Source: Frankia canadensis
Lineage (GTDB): Bacteria > Actinomycetota > Actinomycetes > Frankiales > Frankiaceae
Assembly (NCBI RefSeq): GCF_900197875.1
Contig: NZ_FZMO01000223.1
Span: forward strand, 62,001-126,000
Length of the DNA stretch: 64,000 bases
Direction of reading: 5' to 3'
Position 1 is the stretch's first letter, and each line of letters starts with the position of its first letter. Positions 16,755-26,980 of this stretch are shown piece by piece. A program made the translations under genes and the position numbers. The notes under the pieces were generated by a model. That model was not told the origin of the DNA. It saw only the letters and a list, made by a program, of their open reading frames with translations, and searched no databases.

Positions 16755-17638
16755 GCAGCACACCGATCGTGCTCGCCGATCCGCCGGGGCCGCGGGGACG
16801 GCGGCGAATTCTGATCGCCAGCTTCGTCGCGATCCTGGCCCTGGCCGGCCTGGTCACGCTCGCGGCGCTGCGACTGGCACACCGGGGCCAGTTCGACAGC
16901 GAGCTGTGGAGCGTGTTCGTCGACCACCCGGACCTGCGCACCCTGCTGTGGCACGGCCTGCTCGCCACGCTGCGGGCGGCGCTCACGGCGATGGCCTTCG
17001 CCGTGGCGGTCGGCATCGCGCTGGCGGTGGGCCGGATGTCGGCCAGGCGGGTGGTCCGAATTCCGGCGACCGGCCTGGTGGAGCTGTTCCGCAGCGTGCC
17101 GGTCCTCATGCTGATGCTGTTCGCCTACCTGGGCCTGCCAGCCCTCGGCTGGAAGCTGTCCGCCTTCTGGGCGGTCGTCCTCGGCCTGACCGCCTACAAC
17201 GGCGCGGTGCTCAGCGAGATCTTCCGGGCGGGCATCGGATCGATCGACCGAGGCCAGTCGGAGGCGGCGGCCGCGCTGGGCCTGCGGCCGGGGCAGACCT
17301 TCCGGCTCGTCCTGTTTCCCCAGGCGGTGCGGCGGATGAGCCCGGCCCTGGTGAGCCAGCTCGTCACCCTGCTGAAGGACACCTCGCTGGGTTTCGTGAT
17401 CGCCTACAGCGAGCTGCTGCGGTCCGGGCGCGGGGCCGTCGAGTTCCTCGGCAGCCGCTACGCGGTGCCCGTCTACACCGCCGTCGCGGTGCTGTACATA
17501 GCCACGAACGGCGCACTGTCGTTTCTCGCGCACTGGCTGGAGGGCCGGCAGAACCGCCGCCTCGGCAACGGACGGGCCGCACCGGGCGCGGCCGAGGCCA
17601 CGGCGGCGGAGACCGGGACGGCACCGACGCCGCCCTGA
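16751..17638 (+). CDS. gluD: Glutamate-type ABC transporter permease, second subunit
   Basis: 295 residues, GTG start overlapping the gluC stop. About five to six membrane spans, starting ILIASFVAILALAGLVTLAAL; EAA loop GSIDRGQSEAAAALGL. It pairs with GluC to form the channel energised by GluA. The last ~35 residues are hydrophilic and Ala/Thr-rich. Converges with rny with 27 bp between stop codons; the GC-rich GGGCCT/GGGGCCC stretch there could serve as terminator for both but is not clear-cut. Confidence 0.92.
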   Translation: MSSTPIVLADPPGPRGRRRILIASFVAILALAGLVTLAALRLAHRGQFDSELWSVFVDHPDLRTLLWHGLLATLRAALTAMAFAVAVGIALAVGRMSARRVVRIPATGLVELFRSVPVLMLMLFAYLGLPALGWKLSAFWAVVLGLTAYNGAVLSEIFRAGIGSIDRGQSEAAAALGLRPGQTFRLVLFPQAVRRMSPALVSQLVTLLKDTSLGFVIAYSELLRSGRGAVEFLGSRYAVPVYTAVAVLYIATNGALSFLAHWLEGRQNRRLGNGRAAPGAAEATAAETGTAPTPP

Positions 17639-17665
17639 CCTGACGGGCCTGGGGCCCTGACGGGC

Positions 17666-19663
17666 CTAGCGGGCCATTCCGACCGCGCGGGTCTCGCGGA
17701 CGACGGTCACCCGGATCTGGCCGGGGTAGGTGAGCTCGTCCTCGATCTGGCGGGCGACGTCGCGGGCGAGCAGGTGGGCGGCCGCGTCGTCGACCTGCTC
17801 CGGGACGACCATGACCCGCACCTCGCGGCCGGCCTGCATGGCGAACACCCGGTCGACGCCCGGGCGGTCGCCGGCGATCTGCTCGATGCGCTCGAGCCGC
17901 TTCACGTACGACTCCAGGCTGTCGCGGCGAGCCCCCGGCCGGCCGCCGGATATCTGGTCGGCGGCCTGGGTGAGCACGGCGCACAGCGACCGCGGGGCGA
18001 CCTCGTTGTGGTGGGCCTCGATGGCGTGCACCACCTCCTCGCTCTCCCCGTGCCGGCGCGCCATGTCGGCGCCGATGAGAGCGTGCGAGCCCTCCACCTC
18101 GTGGGTCAGGGCCTTGCCGAGATCGTGCAACAGCGCCGCCCGCTTCGCCAGCGGCAGCGCCATCCGCAGTTCGGCGGCCATGATCCCGGCCAGATGCGCG
18201 CTCTCGATCAGGTGCGCGAGGACGTTCTGGCCGTAGCTGGTCCGGTAACGCAGCCGGCCGAGCAGGGTGACGAGCTCCGGGTGCATCTCGGAGACCCCGG
18301 TCTCGACCAGGGCGTCCTCGCCCGCCCGCACGCAGCGCTCCTCGACCTCGACCTGCGCCCGGGCGTACTCCTCCTCGATGCGGTGGGGATGGATGCGCCC
18401 GTCGGACACCAGCGCGGCCAGCGTGATCCGCCCGATCTCCCGCCGGACCGGGTCGAAGCAGCTGAGCAGCACGGCCTCCGGCGTATCATCGATGAGCACG
18501 TTCACGCCGGTGACCGACTCGAAGGCCCGGATGTTGCGCCCCTCCCGGCCGATGATCCGCCCCTTCATCTCGTCGCCCGGCAGGTGCAGCACGGTCACGA
18601 CGGACTCGGTGGTCTGCTCGGAGGCGACCCGCTGGATGGCCGTGGTCACGATCCGGCGGGCCCGCTGCTCGCCCTCCTCCTCAGCGCGGGCCTCGATCTC
18701 GCGGACCAGCAGCGTGGCCTCGCGTCTCGCGTCGTGCTCGATGGCCGTGACCAGCTCGGCGCGCGCCTCGGCCGCGGTGAGGTCGGCTATCCGCTCCAGT
18801 GCCGCCTGGCGGGCGGCCTCCAGATCGCCCGCCGCCGCGGCCCGGCGCGCGATCTCGGCCTCCCGCTCCCGCAGTTCCCGCTCCCGTTCGGCCAGTCCGG
18901 TCGCCTGTTCGTCCAGCCCGGCGCCGCGCTGCTCGACCCGCTGCTCCCGGGCGCCAAGCTCGCTCTCACGGCGCGCCAGCTCAGCACGCCTGGACCGCTG
19001 ATCATCCTCGACGGCTGCCCGGGACGCGGCGGCCTGCGCCCGAACGGCGGCCAGCTCCTCCCGCGCCGCGGACGCCACCCGGGCCGCCTCGGCCCTGGCC
19101 TGCGCCAGCACCCGATCGCGCAGCGCGGCGGCCTCCTCCTCGCCGCGACGGCGGACCGCGGCGGCCTCCCGCTCGGCCCGGGCGAGCCGCTCCCGCACCT
19201 CCCGCTCGGCGCGGGCCAGCACCTGCGTGGCCTCCGCCGCGACCCCTGGACGCTCCTTCGCCCGTACCTCCTCCCCCGGTGCCGCCGGATCCGGCTCGTG
19301 GACCGCCTCCGGCGCGGACGCCCGCGCTGGCTCGGTGACCGCCTCCGGCGCGGACGCCGTGGCCTCAGCCCCGCCGGCATCCGCGACGACGGTCGAAGCG
19401 TCCGAGGCCGCCGGGGCCGCCCCCGCAGTCCCGGCGGGCAGCACCCGCACCATGGGCTCGCCATCGTCGTCCAACGCGGGCTCGTCGCCGCCGGTCGCGA
19501 CCGCCGCGGCGGCGATGACGGGGCCCGGGGCCCGCCGCGGAGCCGGCGCGCGCAGCGCGACCAGGGAACGCCGGTCCACCCCCGCCAGCCGGGCCACGAT
19601 CAGGATAAGAGCGCCGAGCACGACGAGAACGAGTGACAGGAGAATGACCAGAACGCTGTCCAT
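17666..19663 (-). CDS. rny: Ribonuclease Y
   Basis: Membrane-anchored endoribonuclease that starts mRNA decay. 665 residues from ATG 19663 (GGAGC upstream). Residues ~4-25 form the single membrane segment (VLVILLSLVLVVLGALILIV); an acidic Pro/Ala region follows; a long Glu/Arg/Ala-rich coiled coil spans ~170-330; the KH domain contains GDEMKGRIIGREGRNIRAFE; the HD domain has HDLGKALTHEVEGSHALIG. The ~120-residue spacer between membrane helix and coiled coil is longer than in Bacillus RNase Y (520 residues). Monocistronic, preceded by a ~260-base leader with hairpins and a near-consensus promoter. Confidence 0.95.
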   Translation of the reverse strand: MDSVLVILLSLVLVVLGALILIVARLAGVDRRSLVALRAPAPRRAPGPVIAAAAVATGGDEPALDDDGEPMVRVLPAGTAGAAPAASDASTVVADAGGAEATASAPEAVTEPARASAPEAVHEPDPAAPGEEVRAKERPGVAAEATQVLARAEREVRERLARAEREAAAVRRRGEEEAAALRDRVLAQARAEAARVASAAREELAAVRAQAAASRAAVEDDQRSRRAELARRESELGAREQRVEQRGAGLDEQATGLAERERELREREAEIARRAAAAGDLEAARQAALERIADLTAAEARAELVTAIEHDARREATLLVREIEARAEEEGEQRARRIVTTAIQRVASEQTTESVVTVLHLPGDEMKGRIIGREGRNIRAFESVTGVNVLIDDTPEAVLLSCFDPVRREIGRITLAALVSDGRIHPHRIEEEYARAQVEVEERCVRAGEDALVETGVSEMHPELVTLLGRLRYRTSYGQNVLAHLIESAHLAGIMAAELRMALPLAKRAALLHDLGKALTHEVEGSHALIGADMARRHGESEEVVHAIEAHHNEVAPRSLCAVLTQAADQISGGRPGARRDSLESYVKRLERIEQIAGDRPGVDRVFAMQAGREVRVMVVPEQVDDAAAHLLARDVARQIEDELTYPGQIRVTVVRETRAVGMAR

Positions 19664-19926
19664 CGCTGCTCCTTCCGCGGTCACCAGGCCCGCGGAACGG
19701 GCTGGACTTGGAGCGGCGAAGGACCCACGACCAGGCGCGAAACAGTCGTGGAGAGCGGCGGTGAACGGGCCTATGGCGCTACGAGGCCCACGCCGGCACG
19801 ATGGACAGGACGGCAATGGAGACCACCTGCCACACACACCGACCAGGGCATCCGCGCGCGGCGGCTGCCTCCGTGTGAAGTTGGACGAGCTATCTGCACC
19901 GCGTCACCGCGGGATCCTGTCACCTT
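19664..19926 (-). promoter_or_regulatory. Long structured 5' leader of rny
   Basis: About 263 bases between the predicted start point and the ATG. Two perfect hairpins are visible: CCACGAC (19725-19731) with GTCGTGG (19745-19751), and GGGCCT (19767-19772) with AGGCCC (19784-19789). A leader this long on an RNase gene suggests autoregulation, by analogy with the E. coli rne leader; no conserved motif was recognised. Confidence 0.45.
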
Positions 19927-19932
19927 TCAGGA

Positions 19933-19961
19933 AGAATAGGTCGGACGCATTCCCTGGTCAA
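19933..19961 (-). promoter_or_regulatory. rny promoter, near-consensus SigA type
   Basis: On the minus strand: -35 TTGACC (19961-19956), exactly 17-bp spacer, -10 TATTCT (19938-19933). It is the closest match to a vegetative promoter in the window and lies in one of its few AT-richer patches (19930-19980). Confidence 0.65.
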
Positions 19962-20019
19962 GAAATTCGTCACATTGACGGCAGGCGCAATCCCCCTCAC
20001 CCTACCCGCCGGCCACGCC

Positions 20020-20598
20020 CTACCCGTCGAGATCGTCCAGCTCGGGCGGCTCGTCCTCGCCGTCGTCGGTCGCACCGACCAGCTCGTACACGACCCGGAC
20101 CGCGAGCTCGATCGAGTAGCCCCGACGGGCCAGCATCGCGACCAGGCGCCGTGCCCGCACCTCGACCGGCAGCCGCCCCATGGACGCCAGCCGGCGACGG
20201 ACGAGGTCACGGGCGGTCTCCTCCTCGTCCGACTCCTCGACGACCGCGGTGGCCTCCTCGACGACCTTGGGCTGCACACCACGGCGGCGCAGCTCCGCGG
20301 CGAGGGCCTGCCGCCCCAGCCCGCGCTGGGCGCGCGCGGACGACACGAAGGCAGCGGCGAAGGCACTGTCGTCCACGAGCCCGACAGCGGTCAACCGATC
20401 GAGCACCACCTCCGCGACCTCGTCCGCGACGCCACGACGCCGCAGAGTCGTGGCCAGCTCGGCTCGGCTGCGCGCCCTCGCGGCGAGCTGATGCAGACAG
20501 ATCTCGCGGGCGACCTCGATCGGGTCGGCCGCCGACCCGCCGGCGGCACCGGGAGCCTCGGCCGGGCGACGCTCGGCATCACGCCGACCGGACCGCAT
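20020..20598 (-). CDS. recX: Regulatory protein RecX
   Basis: Modulates RecA filaments. 192 residues of mostly helical three-helix repeats: ICLHQLAARARSRAELATTL, DDSAFAAAFVSSARAQRGLG and LAAELRRRGV are the family signatures. ATG at 20598 starts three bases after the recA stop, so the two are cotranscribed. The Ala/Gly N-terminus (first ~25 residues) and acidic C-terminal tail (DDGEDEPPELDDLDG) flank the conserved core. Confidence 0.95.
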   Translation of the reverse strand: MRSGRRDAERRPAEAPGAAGGSAADPIEVAREICLHQLAARARSRAELATTLRRRGVADEVAEVVLDRLTAVGLVDDSAFAAAFVSSARAQRGLGRQALAAELRRRGVQPKVVEEATAVVEESDEEETARDLVRRRLASMGRLPVEVRARRLVAMLARRGYSIELAVRVVYELVGATDDGEDEPPELDDLDG

Positions 20599-20601
20599 CG
20601 G

Positions 20602-21642
<1,041 letters not shown>

Positions 21643-21688
21643 TGGAGTTACTCCATGCTGAGGTCGTCGATTCTTGGCCACGGTGGTG

Positions 21689-21711
21689 ACGTTAGGCCGT
21701 GGGTCCGACAG
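21689..21711 (-). promoter_or_regulatory. RecA-NDp-like (PafBC-type) promoter of recA
   Basis: On the minus strand: CTGTCGGAC (21711-21703), eight bases, then TAACGT (21694-21689). The mycobacterial RecA-NDp consensus is TTGTCRGTG-N8-TAnnnT; the TGTCGG core, the spacing and the TAnnnT element match. This motif drives LexA-independent damage induction in mycobacteria. Confidence 0.6.
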
Positions 21712-21765
21712 TTTCGAGGGCCGGGGCTGATCTGTGGACACGTAGCCGCATGGGGACAACTCTAG

Positions 21766-21781
21766 CCGAACAGGCGTTCGA
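21766..21781. promoter_or_regulatory. SOS (LexA) box of recA
   Basis: CCGAAC-AGGC-GTTCGA, one mismatch from TCGAAC-N4-GTTCGA. On the recA strand it is followed after one base by TAGAGT, a possible -10 of a distal, LexA-controlled promoter. Confidence 0.7.
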
Positions 21782-21810
21782 CGGTCGACAGGACACGCCG
21801 AGTGGGGCGC

Positions 21811-22005
21811 TCAGCGCTCCCGCGCGGGCACGTCGAACTCCTCACACACCGCCCGCCACACGGCCTTGGCATCGTCGCCCCGGGCCAGCGCCGCCTCCAC
21901 CGTGGCTCCCCCGAGCCCGGCCAGCACGTGATCCCGCGCGAACGACTCCACGTAGCTGGCGCCGAACTGGCTGTTCATCCTTGCCCAGAACTCGGTCAAC
22001 CGCAC
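21811..22005 (-). CDS. DUF3046 family small protein
   Basis: 64 residues from GTG 22005: VRLTEFWARMNSQFG, SYVESFARDHVLAGLGG, DDAKAVWRAVCEEFDVP. This small protein is found next to recA across actinobacteria (Rv2738c in M. tuberculosis) and has no known function. It is co-oriented with and upstream of recA, but the recA promoter elements lie between them. The start choice follows homologues that begin (M/V)RLTEFW. Confidence 0.85.
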   Translation of the reverse strand: MRLTEFWARMNSQFGASYVESFARDHVLAGLGGATVEAALARGDDAKAVWRAVCEEFDVPARER

Positions 22006-22216
22006 CCCGCCAGTGTGCACCGCGCCGCCGAGGACGAGTCCAACGCGCCCCACCGACGCGAGGCCCCACGACGCGAGCCCCCGCGACGCGAGGGAGGTGA
22101 CATGGCGCAGCGATGGCCGAAGGACGGGGACGAGCAGGCCGAGGCACGGGGCGCGGGCGTGGGACGAAGCGGGCGAGCGGAGGAAACTGTCGCAGCGGCG
22201 ACGCAGACTGGTCTGC

Positions 22217-25200
22217 GTGCCCACCGACAGCCCCGCCGACCAGCCGGACCAGCAGGCCGCCGATCCGCTCGCGCCGTTCTCCGCGCCGACGCGGGCGTGG
22301 TTCCGCGCGGCCTTCGCCGCGCCGACGCCGGCCCAGCGCGGGGCCTGGCAGGCCATCCGCGGCGGAGGCAACGCGCTGGTCGTCGCGCCCACCGGATCGG
22401 GCAAGACACTGGCGGCCTTCCTCTGGTCGCTGGACGCGCTGGCCCGCTCGCAGCCGCCGACCGAGCCCACCCGCCGCTGCCGGGTGCTCTACATCAGCCC
22501 CCTCAAGGCGCTCGCGGTGGACGTCGAGCGCAACCTGCGGGCGCCGCTGGCGGGAATGCGGGGGGCGGCCCAGCGCCTCGGGCTTCCCCAGCCCGAGGTC
22601 ACCGTCGGCATCCGGTCGGGAGACACCCCGGCCGCCCAGCGCCGCGAGATCGGCCGCACACCGCCCGACGTCCTGATCACCACGCCGGAGTCGCTGTTCC
22701 TGCTGCTCACCAGTGCCGCGCGGGAGGCGCTGCGCGGGGTGCGCACGGTGATCGTCGACGAGGTGCACGCCGTCGCCGGCACCAAGCGCGGCGCCCACCT
22801 GGCGGTGAGCCTGGAGCGTCTCGACGCGCTGCTCGACGCGCCCGCGCAACGGGTCGGGCTGTCGGCGACGGTGCGTCCGGTCGAGGAGGTCGCCCGTTTC
22901 CTCGGGGGTGCGCGCCCGGTCACCGTGGTGCGCCCGCCCGCGGCCAAGACCCTGGAGCTGGAGGTCGTCGTCCCGGTCGAGGACATGGCGAACCTGGCCG
23001 GCCCCGGCGCCGAGGACGTCCCCGACGGCTCCGCCGCGGCGGTCACCCCCAGGGCGTCGATCTGGCCGGCGGTCGAGGAGCGGGTGCTCGGCCTGGTGCT
23101 GGCGCACTCGTCCACGATCGTGTTCGCGAACTCCCGCCGGCTCGCCGAGCGGCTGTGCGCCCGGCTGAACGAGCTGCACGCCGACCGGCTGGCGGCGCTG
23201 CTCGAGGCAGACGGCGGGGACTCGGCGCCGCAGAGGGGCACGGCGCGCACGGCACCGGCCGCCGCCATGGGCCAGGCCGGCCAGGGGCGCGTCGACCCGG
23301 CGTGGCCGGAGGTGGCCCGCGCGCATCACGGCAGCGTCAGCCGGGAACAGCGCCAGCTCATCGAGGAGGATCTGAAGGCCGGCCGGCTGCCCGCCGTGGT
23401 GGCGACCTCCAGCCTGGAGCTGGGCATCGACATGGGCGCGGTGGATCTGGTCGTACAGATCGGGTCGCCGCCGAGCGTCGCCGCCGGCATGCAGCGGGTG
23501 GGGCGCGCCGGGCACCAGGTGGACGCGCCGAGCCTGGGCGTGGTGCTGCCGAGCCACCGCGCCGACCTGCTGGAATGCGCGGTCGTCGCCGAGCGGATGC
23601 GGGCCGGCACGATCGAGGGCCTGCGCTATCCGCGCAACCCGCTGGACGTGCTCGCCCAGCAGGTGGTGGCGATGACGGCGATGGAGGACTGGGACGCCCT
23701 GGACCTCGGCGCGCTGGTCCGCCGCGCCGCCCCGTTCGCCTCGCTGCCGGCGGCCGTGTTCGAGGGCGTGCTCGACATGCTGGCCGGCCGCTACCCGTCC
23801 GACGCCTTCGCCGAGCTGCGTCCCCGCATCACCTGGGACCGAGCGACCGGGGCGCTGCGCGGTCGTCCCGGCGCGCAGCGGCTCGCGGTGACCAGCGGCG
23901 GCACGATCCCCGACCGCGGCATGTTCGGCGTGTTCCTCGTCGGGGAGAAGGCCAGCCGGGTCGGCGAGCTCGACGAGGAGATGGTGTACGAGTCGCGGGT
24001 CGGCGACGTCGTGCTGCTCGGCTCGTCGAGCTGGCGGATCGAGGAGATCACGGCCGACCGGGTGCTGGTCACCCCAGCGCCGGGGCGGCCGGGACGGCTG
24101 CCGTTCTGGCACGGTGACGCCCCCGGGAGGCCCGCGGAGCTTGGCCGGGCGCTCGGCGCGTTCCTGCGCGAGCTCGGCCGGCTCGACGCGGCGGCGGCGG
24201 GCGAGCGGGTGCGGGCCGCCGGGCTCGACGCCTGGGCCACCGCGAACCTGTTGCGCTACCTCGACGAGCAGCGCGGCGCCGTCGGGCACCTCAGCGACGA
24301 CCGGACCCTCGTGGTCGAACGCTTCCGCGACGAGCTCGGCGACTGGCGTCTCGCGGTGCACTCGCCGTTCGGCGCGCCGGTCAACGCCCCGTGGGCGCTC
24401 GCGCTCGGCGCCCGCCTGCGCGCCCGCTACGGCACAGAGGTGCAGGTCATGCACACCGACGACGGCATCGTCGCGCGCATCCCGGACGCGGCCGAGGTGC
24501 CCGGCGCCGATCTCGCGGTGTTCGAGCCGGACGAGGTCGACGCGATCGTGCGGGCCGAGATCGGCGGCAGTGCCCTGTTCGCCAGCAGGTTCCGTGAGTG
24601 TGCCGGGCGGGCGCTGCTGCTGCCGCGGCGCACGCCGGGCCGGCGCACCCCGCTGTGGCAGCAGCGCCAGCGCAGCGCCCAGCTGCTGTCCGTGGCGGCG
24701 GCCTTCGACGACTTCCCGATCGTGCTGGAGACGATGCGGGAGTGCCTGCAGGACGTGTTCGACACCCCGTCGCTCGCCGGCCTGATGCGCGAGATCGCGG
24801 CCCGCTCGCTGCGGGTCGTCGAGGTCGAGACGCCGGCGCCGTCGCCGTTCGCCTCCGCGCTGCTGTTCGGCTATGTCGCCGCCTTCCTCTACGACGGGGA
24901 CGCGCCGCTGGCCGAGCGCCGCGCCCAGGTGCTGTCGCTGGACAGTTCCCTGCTCGCCGAGCTGCTCGGCGAGGCCGACCTGCGCGAGCTGCTCGACCCG
25001 GCGGCGCTGGCCCAGGTCAGCGCGGAGCTCACCCGCCTCGCCCCGGATCGTCACGCCCGCGACGCCGAGGGGGTCGCGGACCTGCTGCGCATCGTCGGTG
25101 ACCTGACCACCGAGGAGGCCGTCGCCCGCGGCGCCACCGAGGCGTGGCTCGCCGAGCTCGAACACGCGCGGCGGATCCTTCGGGTGCGCATCGCCGGGCA

Positions 25201-26980
25201 GCAGCGGTGGGTGCCGGTCGAGGACGCCGGCCGGCTGCGCGACGCGCTCGGCGTGGCCCTGCCGGTGGGCGTGCCCGCCGCCTTCACCGAGCCGGTGCGC
25301 GATCCGCTCGGCGATCTGATCTCCCGGTACGCCCGTACCCACGGCCCGTTCGACCCCGAGGAGCCGGCGCGGCGGCTGGGGCTCGGCACCGCGGTGGTCC
25401 TCGGCGTGCTGGAGGCGCTCGTCGCGCGAGGTCGGCTCGTGCGCGGCGAGCTGCATCCCGACCGCGCCGGCATCCAGTTCTGCGACGCCGAGGTCCTGCG
25501 GATGCTGCGCCGGCGTAGCCTCGCGGCCCTGCGCAGGGAGATCGAGCCCACCCCGACCCGCGCGCTCGGCGCCTTCCTGCCGGCCTGGCAGGGGGTGACC
25601 AGCGGTCGTGGCCGCGGGGTGGACGGCGTGCTGCGGGTGGTCGAGCAGCTGCAGGGCGCGCTGATCCCGGCCAGCGCCTGGGAGGCGCTCGTGCTGCCGG
25701 CGCGGGTCGGCGACTACTCCCCCGCGATGCTCGACGAGCTGTGCTCGACCGGCGAGGTGCACTGGGCCGGGTCCGGCGGCCTGCCGGGCGGCGACGGGTG
25801 GCTCACCCTGGTCACCGCCGACGCGGCCGGCCTGCTGCTGCCCCCGCCCGATCCGGACGCCGCCGCGGGACCGGCCCATCTGTCCGTCCTGGACGCGCTG
25901 GCCGACGGAGCGGCGCTGTTCTTCCGCACGCTGTCGGACCGCGTCGGCTCGCACGACGACACCGCGCTCACCGCCCTCCTGTGGGATCTGGTCTGGGCGG
26001 GCCTGGTCACCAATGACACGCTCGCGCCGCTGCGGGTCGTGCTCGGCGCGACCGGCGGCGCGGCGCGGCGGCGCACCCCGCGGCCCCGATCGGCCCGGTC
26101 CCGCCCCGGCCGGCCGGTGCTGCCCCGCCGGACCGGCCCGCCGACCGCGGCCGGACGCTGGTCGCTGCTACCCGAACGTGACGAGGACCCGACGCGGCGC
26201 GGCCACGCCCAGGCCGAGGCGCTGCTCGATCGGCACGGCATCGTGACCCGCGGCGCGGTGGCCAGCGAGCACGTCCCGGGCGGGTTCGCGGCGGTCTACC
26301 GGGTGCTGAGCGCGTTCGAGGACGCTGGGCGGGCCCGGCGCGGTTACTTCGTCGAGTCGCTCGGCGCCGCCCAGTTCGCCGTCCCCGGCGCCGTCGACCG
26401 GCTGCGCGCCGTCGCCGCGGCCCAGCATGACGCCCACGCGACGCCCGCCTGGGCCGAGCGGCCCGGCTCGGTCGCCGGGTCCGGTCCGGGCGCCGAACCA
26501 CGAGGTGGACCAGGTTTCGGCGCCGGCTCTGGTCCCGGCGCCGGGCCGCTGGACGGCTCGCGGCGGGGCAGGACCGGCGACGGGGCCGGGCCGGCCGGGG
26601 CCGTGGTGTTGGCCGCGACGGACCCGGCGAACCCGTTCGGGGCGGCGCTGCCCTGGCCGGCGCGCCCGCAGCCGGGAACCGGAGCCGACCCGGCCGGGCA
26701 CCGCCCGGGCCGCAAGGCGGGCGCGCTGGTCGTGCTCGTCGGCGGCGAGCTGGTCCTCTACGTCGAGCGCGGCGGTCGCTCCCTGCTGTCGTGGAGCGGG
26801 GACGAGCACGTCGTCGGGCTCGCCGCGGACGCGCTGGCGGCGGCGGTCGTCGACGGTCAGCTGGGTCGGCTGACCGTCGAGAAGGCCGACGGCGCGACGG
26901 TCGGGTCGAGCGCGGTCGGCGCGGCCCTCGCCCGGGCCGGCTTCCGTCCCACGCCCCGCGGCCTGCGGCTGCAGGCATGA
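22217..26980 (+). CDS. lhr: ATP-dependent DNA helicase Lhr (large helicase)
   Basis: Superfamily 2 3'-5' DNA helicase used in DNA repair. About 1587 residues from GTG 22217 (VPTDSPADQPDQQ); helicase motifs start at QRGAWQAI with motif I APTGSGKT, Ia LYISPLKALAVD, II DEVH (VIVDEVHAVAGTKRGAHL), III GLSATV, IV-VI including LELGIDMG and QRVGRAGH. A WH/Lhr-specific region and long C-terminal domain follow; the last ~200 residues contain a Gly/Pro-rich linker. GTG 22097, near a GAGGGAG, would add 40 residues, so the start is uncertain. Its stop overlaps the MFS start (ATGA), and nei follows, forming a repair operon; M. tuberculosis also places lhr next to nei2. Confidence 0.93.
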   Translation: MPTDSPADQPDQQAADPLAPFSAPTRAWFRAAFAAPTPAQRGAWQAIRGGGNALVVAPTGSGKTLAAFLWSLDALARSQPPTEPTRRCRVLYISPLKALAVDVERNLRAPLAGMRGAAQRLGLPQPEVTVGIRSGDTPAAQRREIGRTPPDVLITTPESLFLLLTSAAREALRGVRTVIVDEVHAVAGTKRGAHLAVSLERLDALLDAPAQRVGLSATVRPVEEVARFLGGARPVTVVRPPAAKTLELEVVVPVEDMANLAGPGAEDVPDGSAAAVTPRASIWPAVEERVLGLVLAHSSTIVFANSRRLAERLCARLNELHADRLAALLEADGGDSAPQRGTARTAPAAAMGQAGQGRVDPAWPEVARAHHGSVSREQRQLIEEDLKAGRLPAVVATSSLELGIDMGAVDLVVQIGSPPSVAAGMQRVGRAGHQVDAPSLGVVLPSHRADLLECAVVAERMRAGTIEGLRYPRNPLDVLAQQVVAMTAMEDWDALDLGALVRRAAPFASLPAAVFEGVLDMLAGRYPSDAFAELRPRITWDRATGALRGRPGAQRLAVTSGGTIPDRGMFGVFLVGEKASRVGELDEEMVYESRVGDVVLLGSSSWRIEEITADRVLVTPAPGRPGRLPFWHGDAPGRPAELGRALGAFLRELGRLDAAAAGERVRAAGLDAWATANLLRYLDEQRGAVGHLSDDRTLVVERFRDELGDWRLAVHSPFGAPVNAPWALALGARLRARYGTEVQVMHTDDGIVARIPDAAEVPGADLAVFEPDEVDAIVRAEIGGSALFASRFRECAGRALLLPRRTPGRRTPLWQQRQRSAQLLSVAAAFDDFPIVLETMRECLQDVFDTPSLAGLMREIAARSLRVVEVETPAPSPFASALLFGYVAAFLYDGDAPLAERRAQVLSLDSSLLAELLGEADLRELLDPAALAQVSAELTRLAPDRHARDAEGVADLLRIVGDLTTEEAVARGATEAWLAELEHARRILRVRIAGQQRWVPVEDAGRLRDALGVALPVGVPAAFTEPVRDPLGDLISRYARTHGPFDPEEPARRLGLGTAVVLGVLEALVARGRLVRGELHPDRAGIQFCDAEVLRMLRRRSLAALRREIEPTPTRALGAFLPAWQGVTSGRGRGVDGVLRVVEQLQGALIPASAWEALVLPARVGDYSPAMLDELCSTGEVHWAGSGGLPGGDGWLTLVTADAAGLLLPPPDPDAAAGPAHLSVLDALADGAALFFRTLSDRVGSHDDTALTALLWDLVWAGLVTNDTLAPLRVVLGATGGAARRRTPRPRSARSRPGRPVLPRRTGPPTAAGRWSLLPERDEDPTRRGHAQAEALLDRHGIVTRGAVASEHVPGGFAAVYRVLSAFEDAGRARRGYFVESLGAAQFAVPGAVDRLRAVAAAQHDAHATPAWAERPGSVAGSGPGAEPRGGPGFGAGSGPGAGPLDGSRRGRTGDGAGPAGAVVLAATDPANPFGAALPWPARPQPGTGADPAGHRPGRKAGALVVLVGGELVLYVERGGRSLLSWSGDEHVVGLAADALAAAVVDGQLGRLTVEKADGATVGSSAVGAALARAGFRPTPRGLRLQA

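Noticed and set aside
17639-17665. Shared gluD/rny terminator
   Set aside because: The GGGCC-rich 27-bp gap can pair in several weak ways but no single strong hairpin stands out.
17774-19636. 620-codon plus-strand frame opposite rny
   Set aside because: Mirror of the RNase Y coiled coil; no domain recognised.
22099-24117. ATG 22099 with a strong GGGAGG site, in a frame different from lhr
   Set aside because: The resulting protein is Arg/Gly-rich with no family features and lies wholly on the lhr coding strand in a shadow frame. The site could assist translation of lhr from GTG 22097.
21842-25954. 1370-codon open frame on the minus strand opposite lhr
   Set aside because: Antisense shadow from extreme third-position GC; Arg/Gly/His-rich, no family motifs, while the plus strand encodes a clear helicase.
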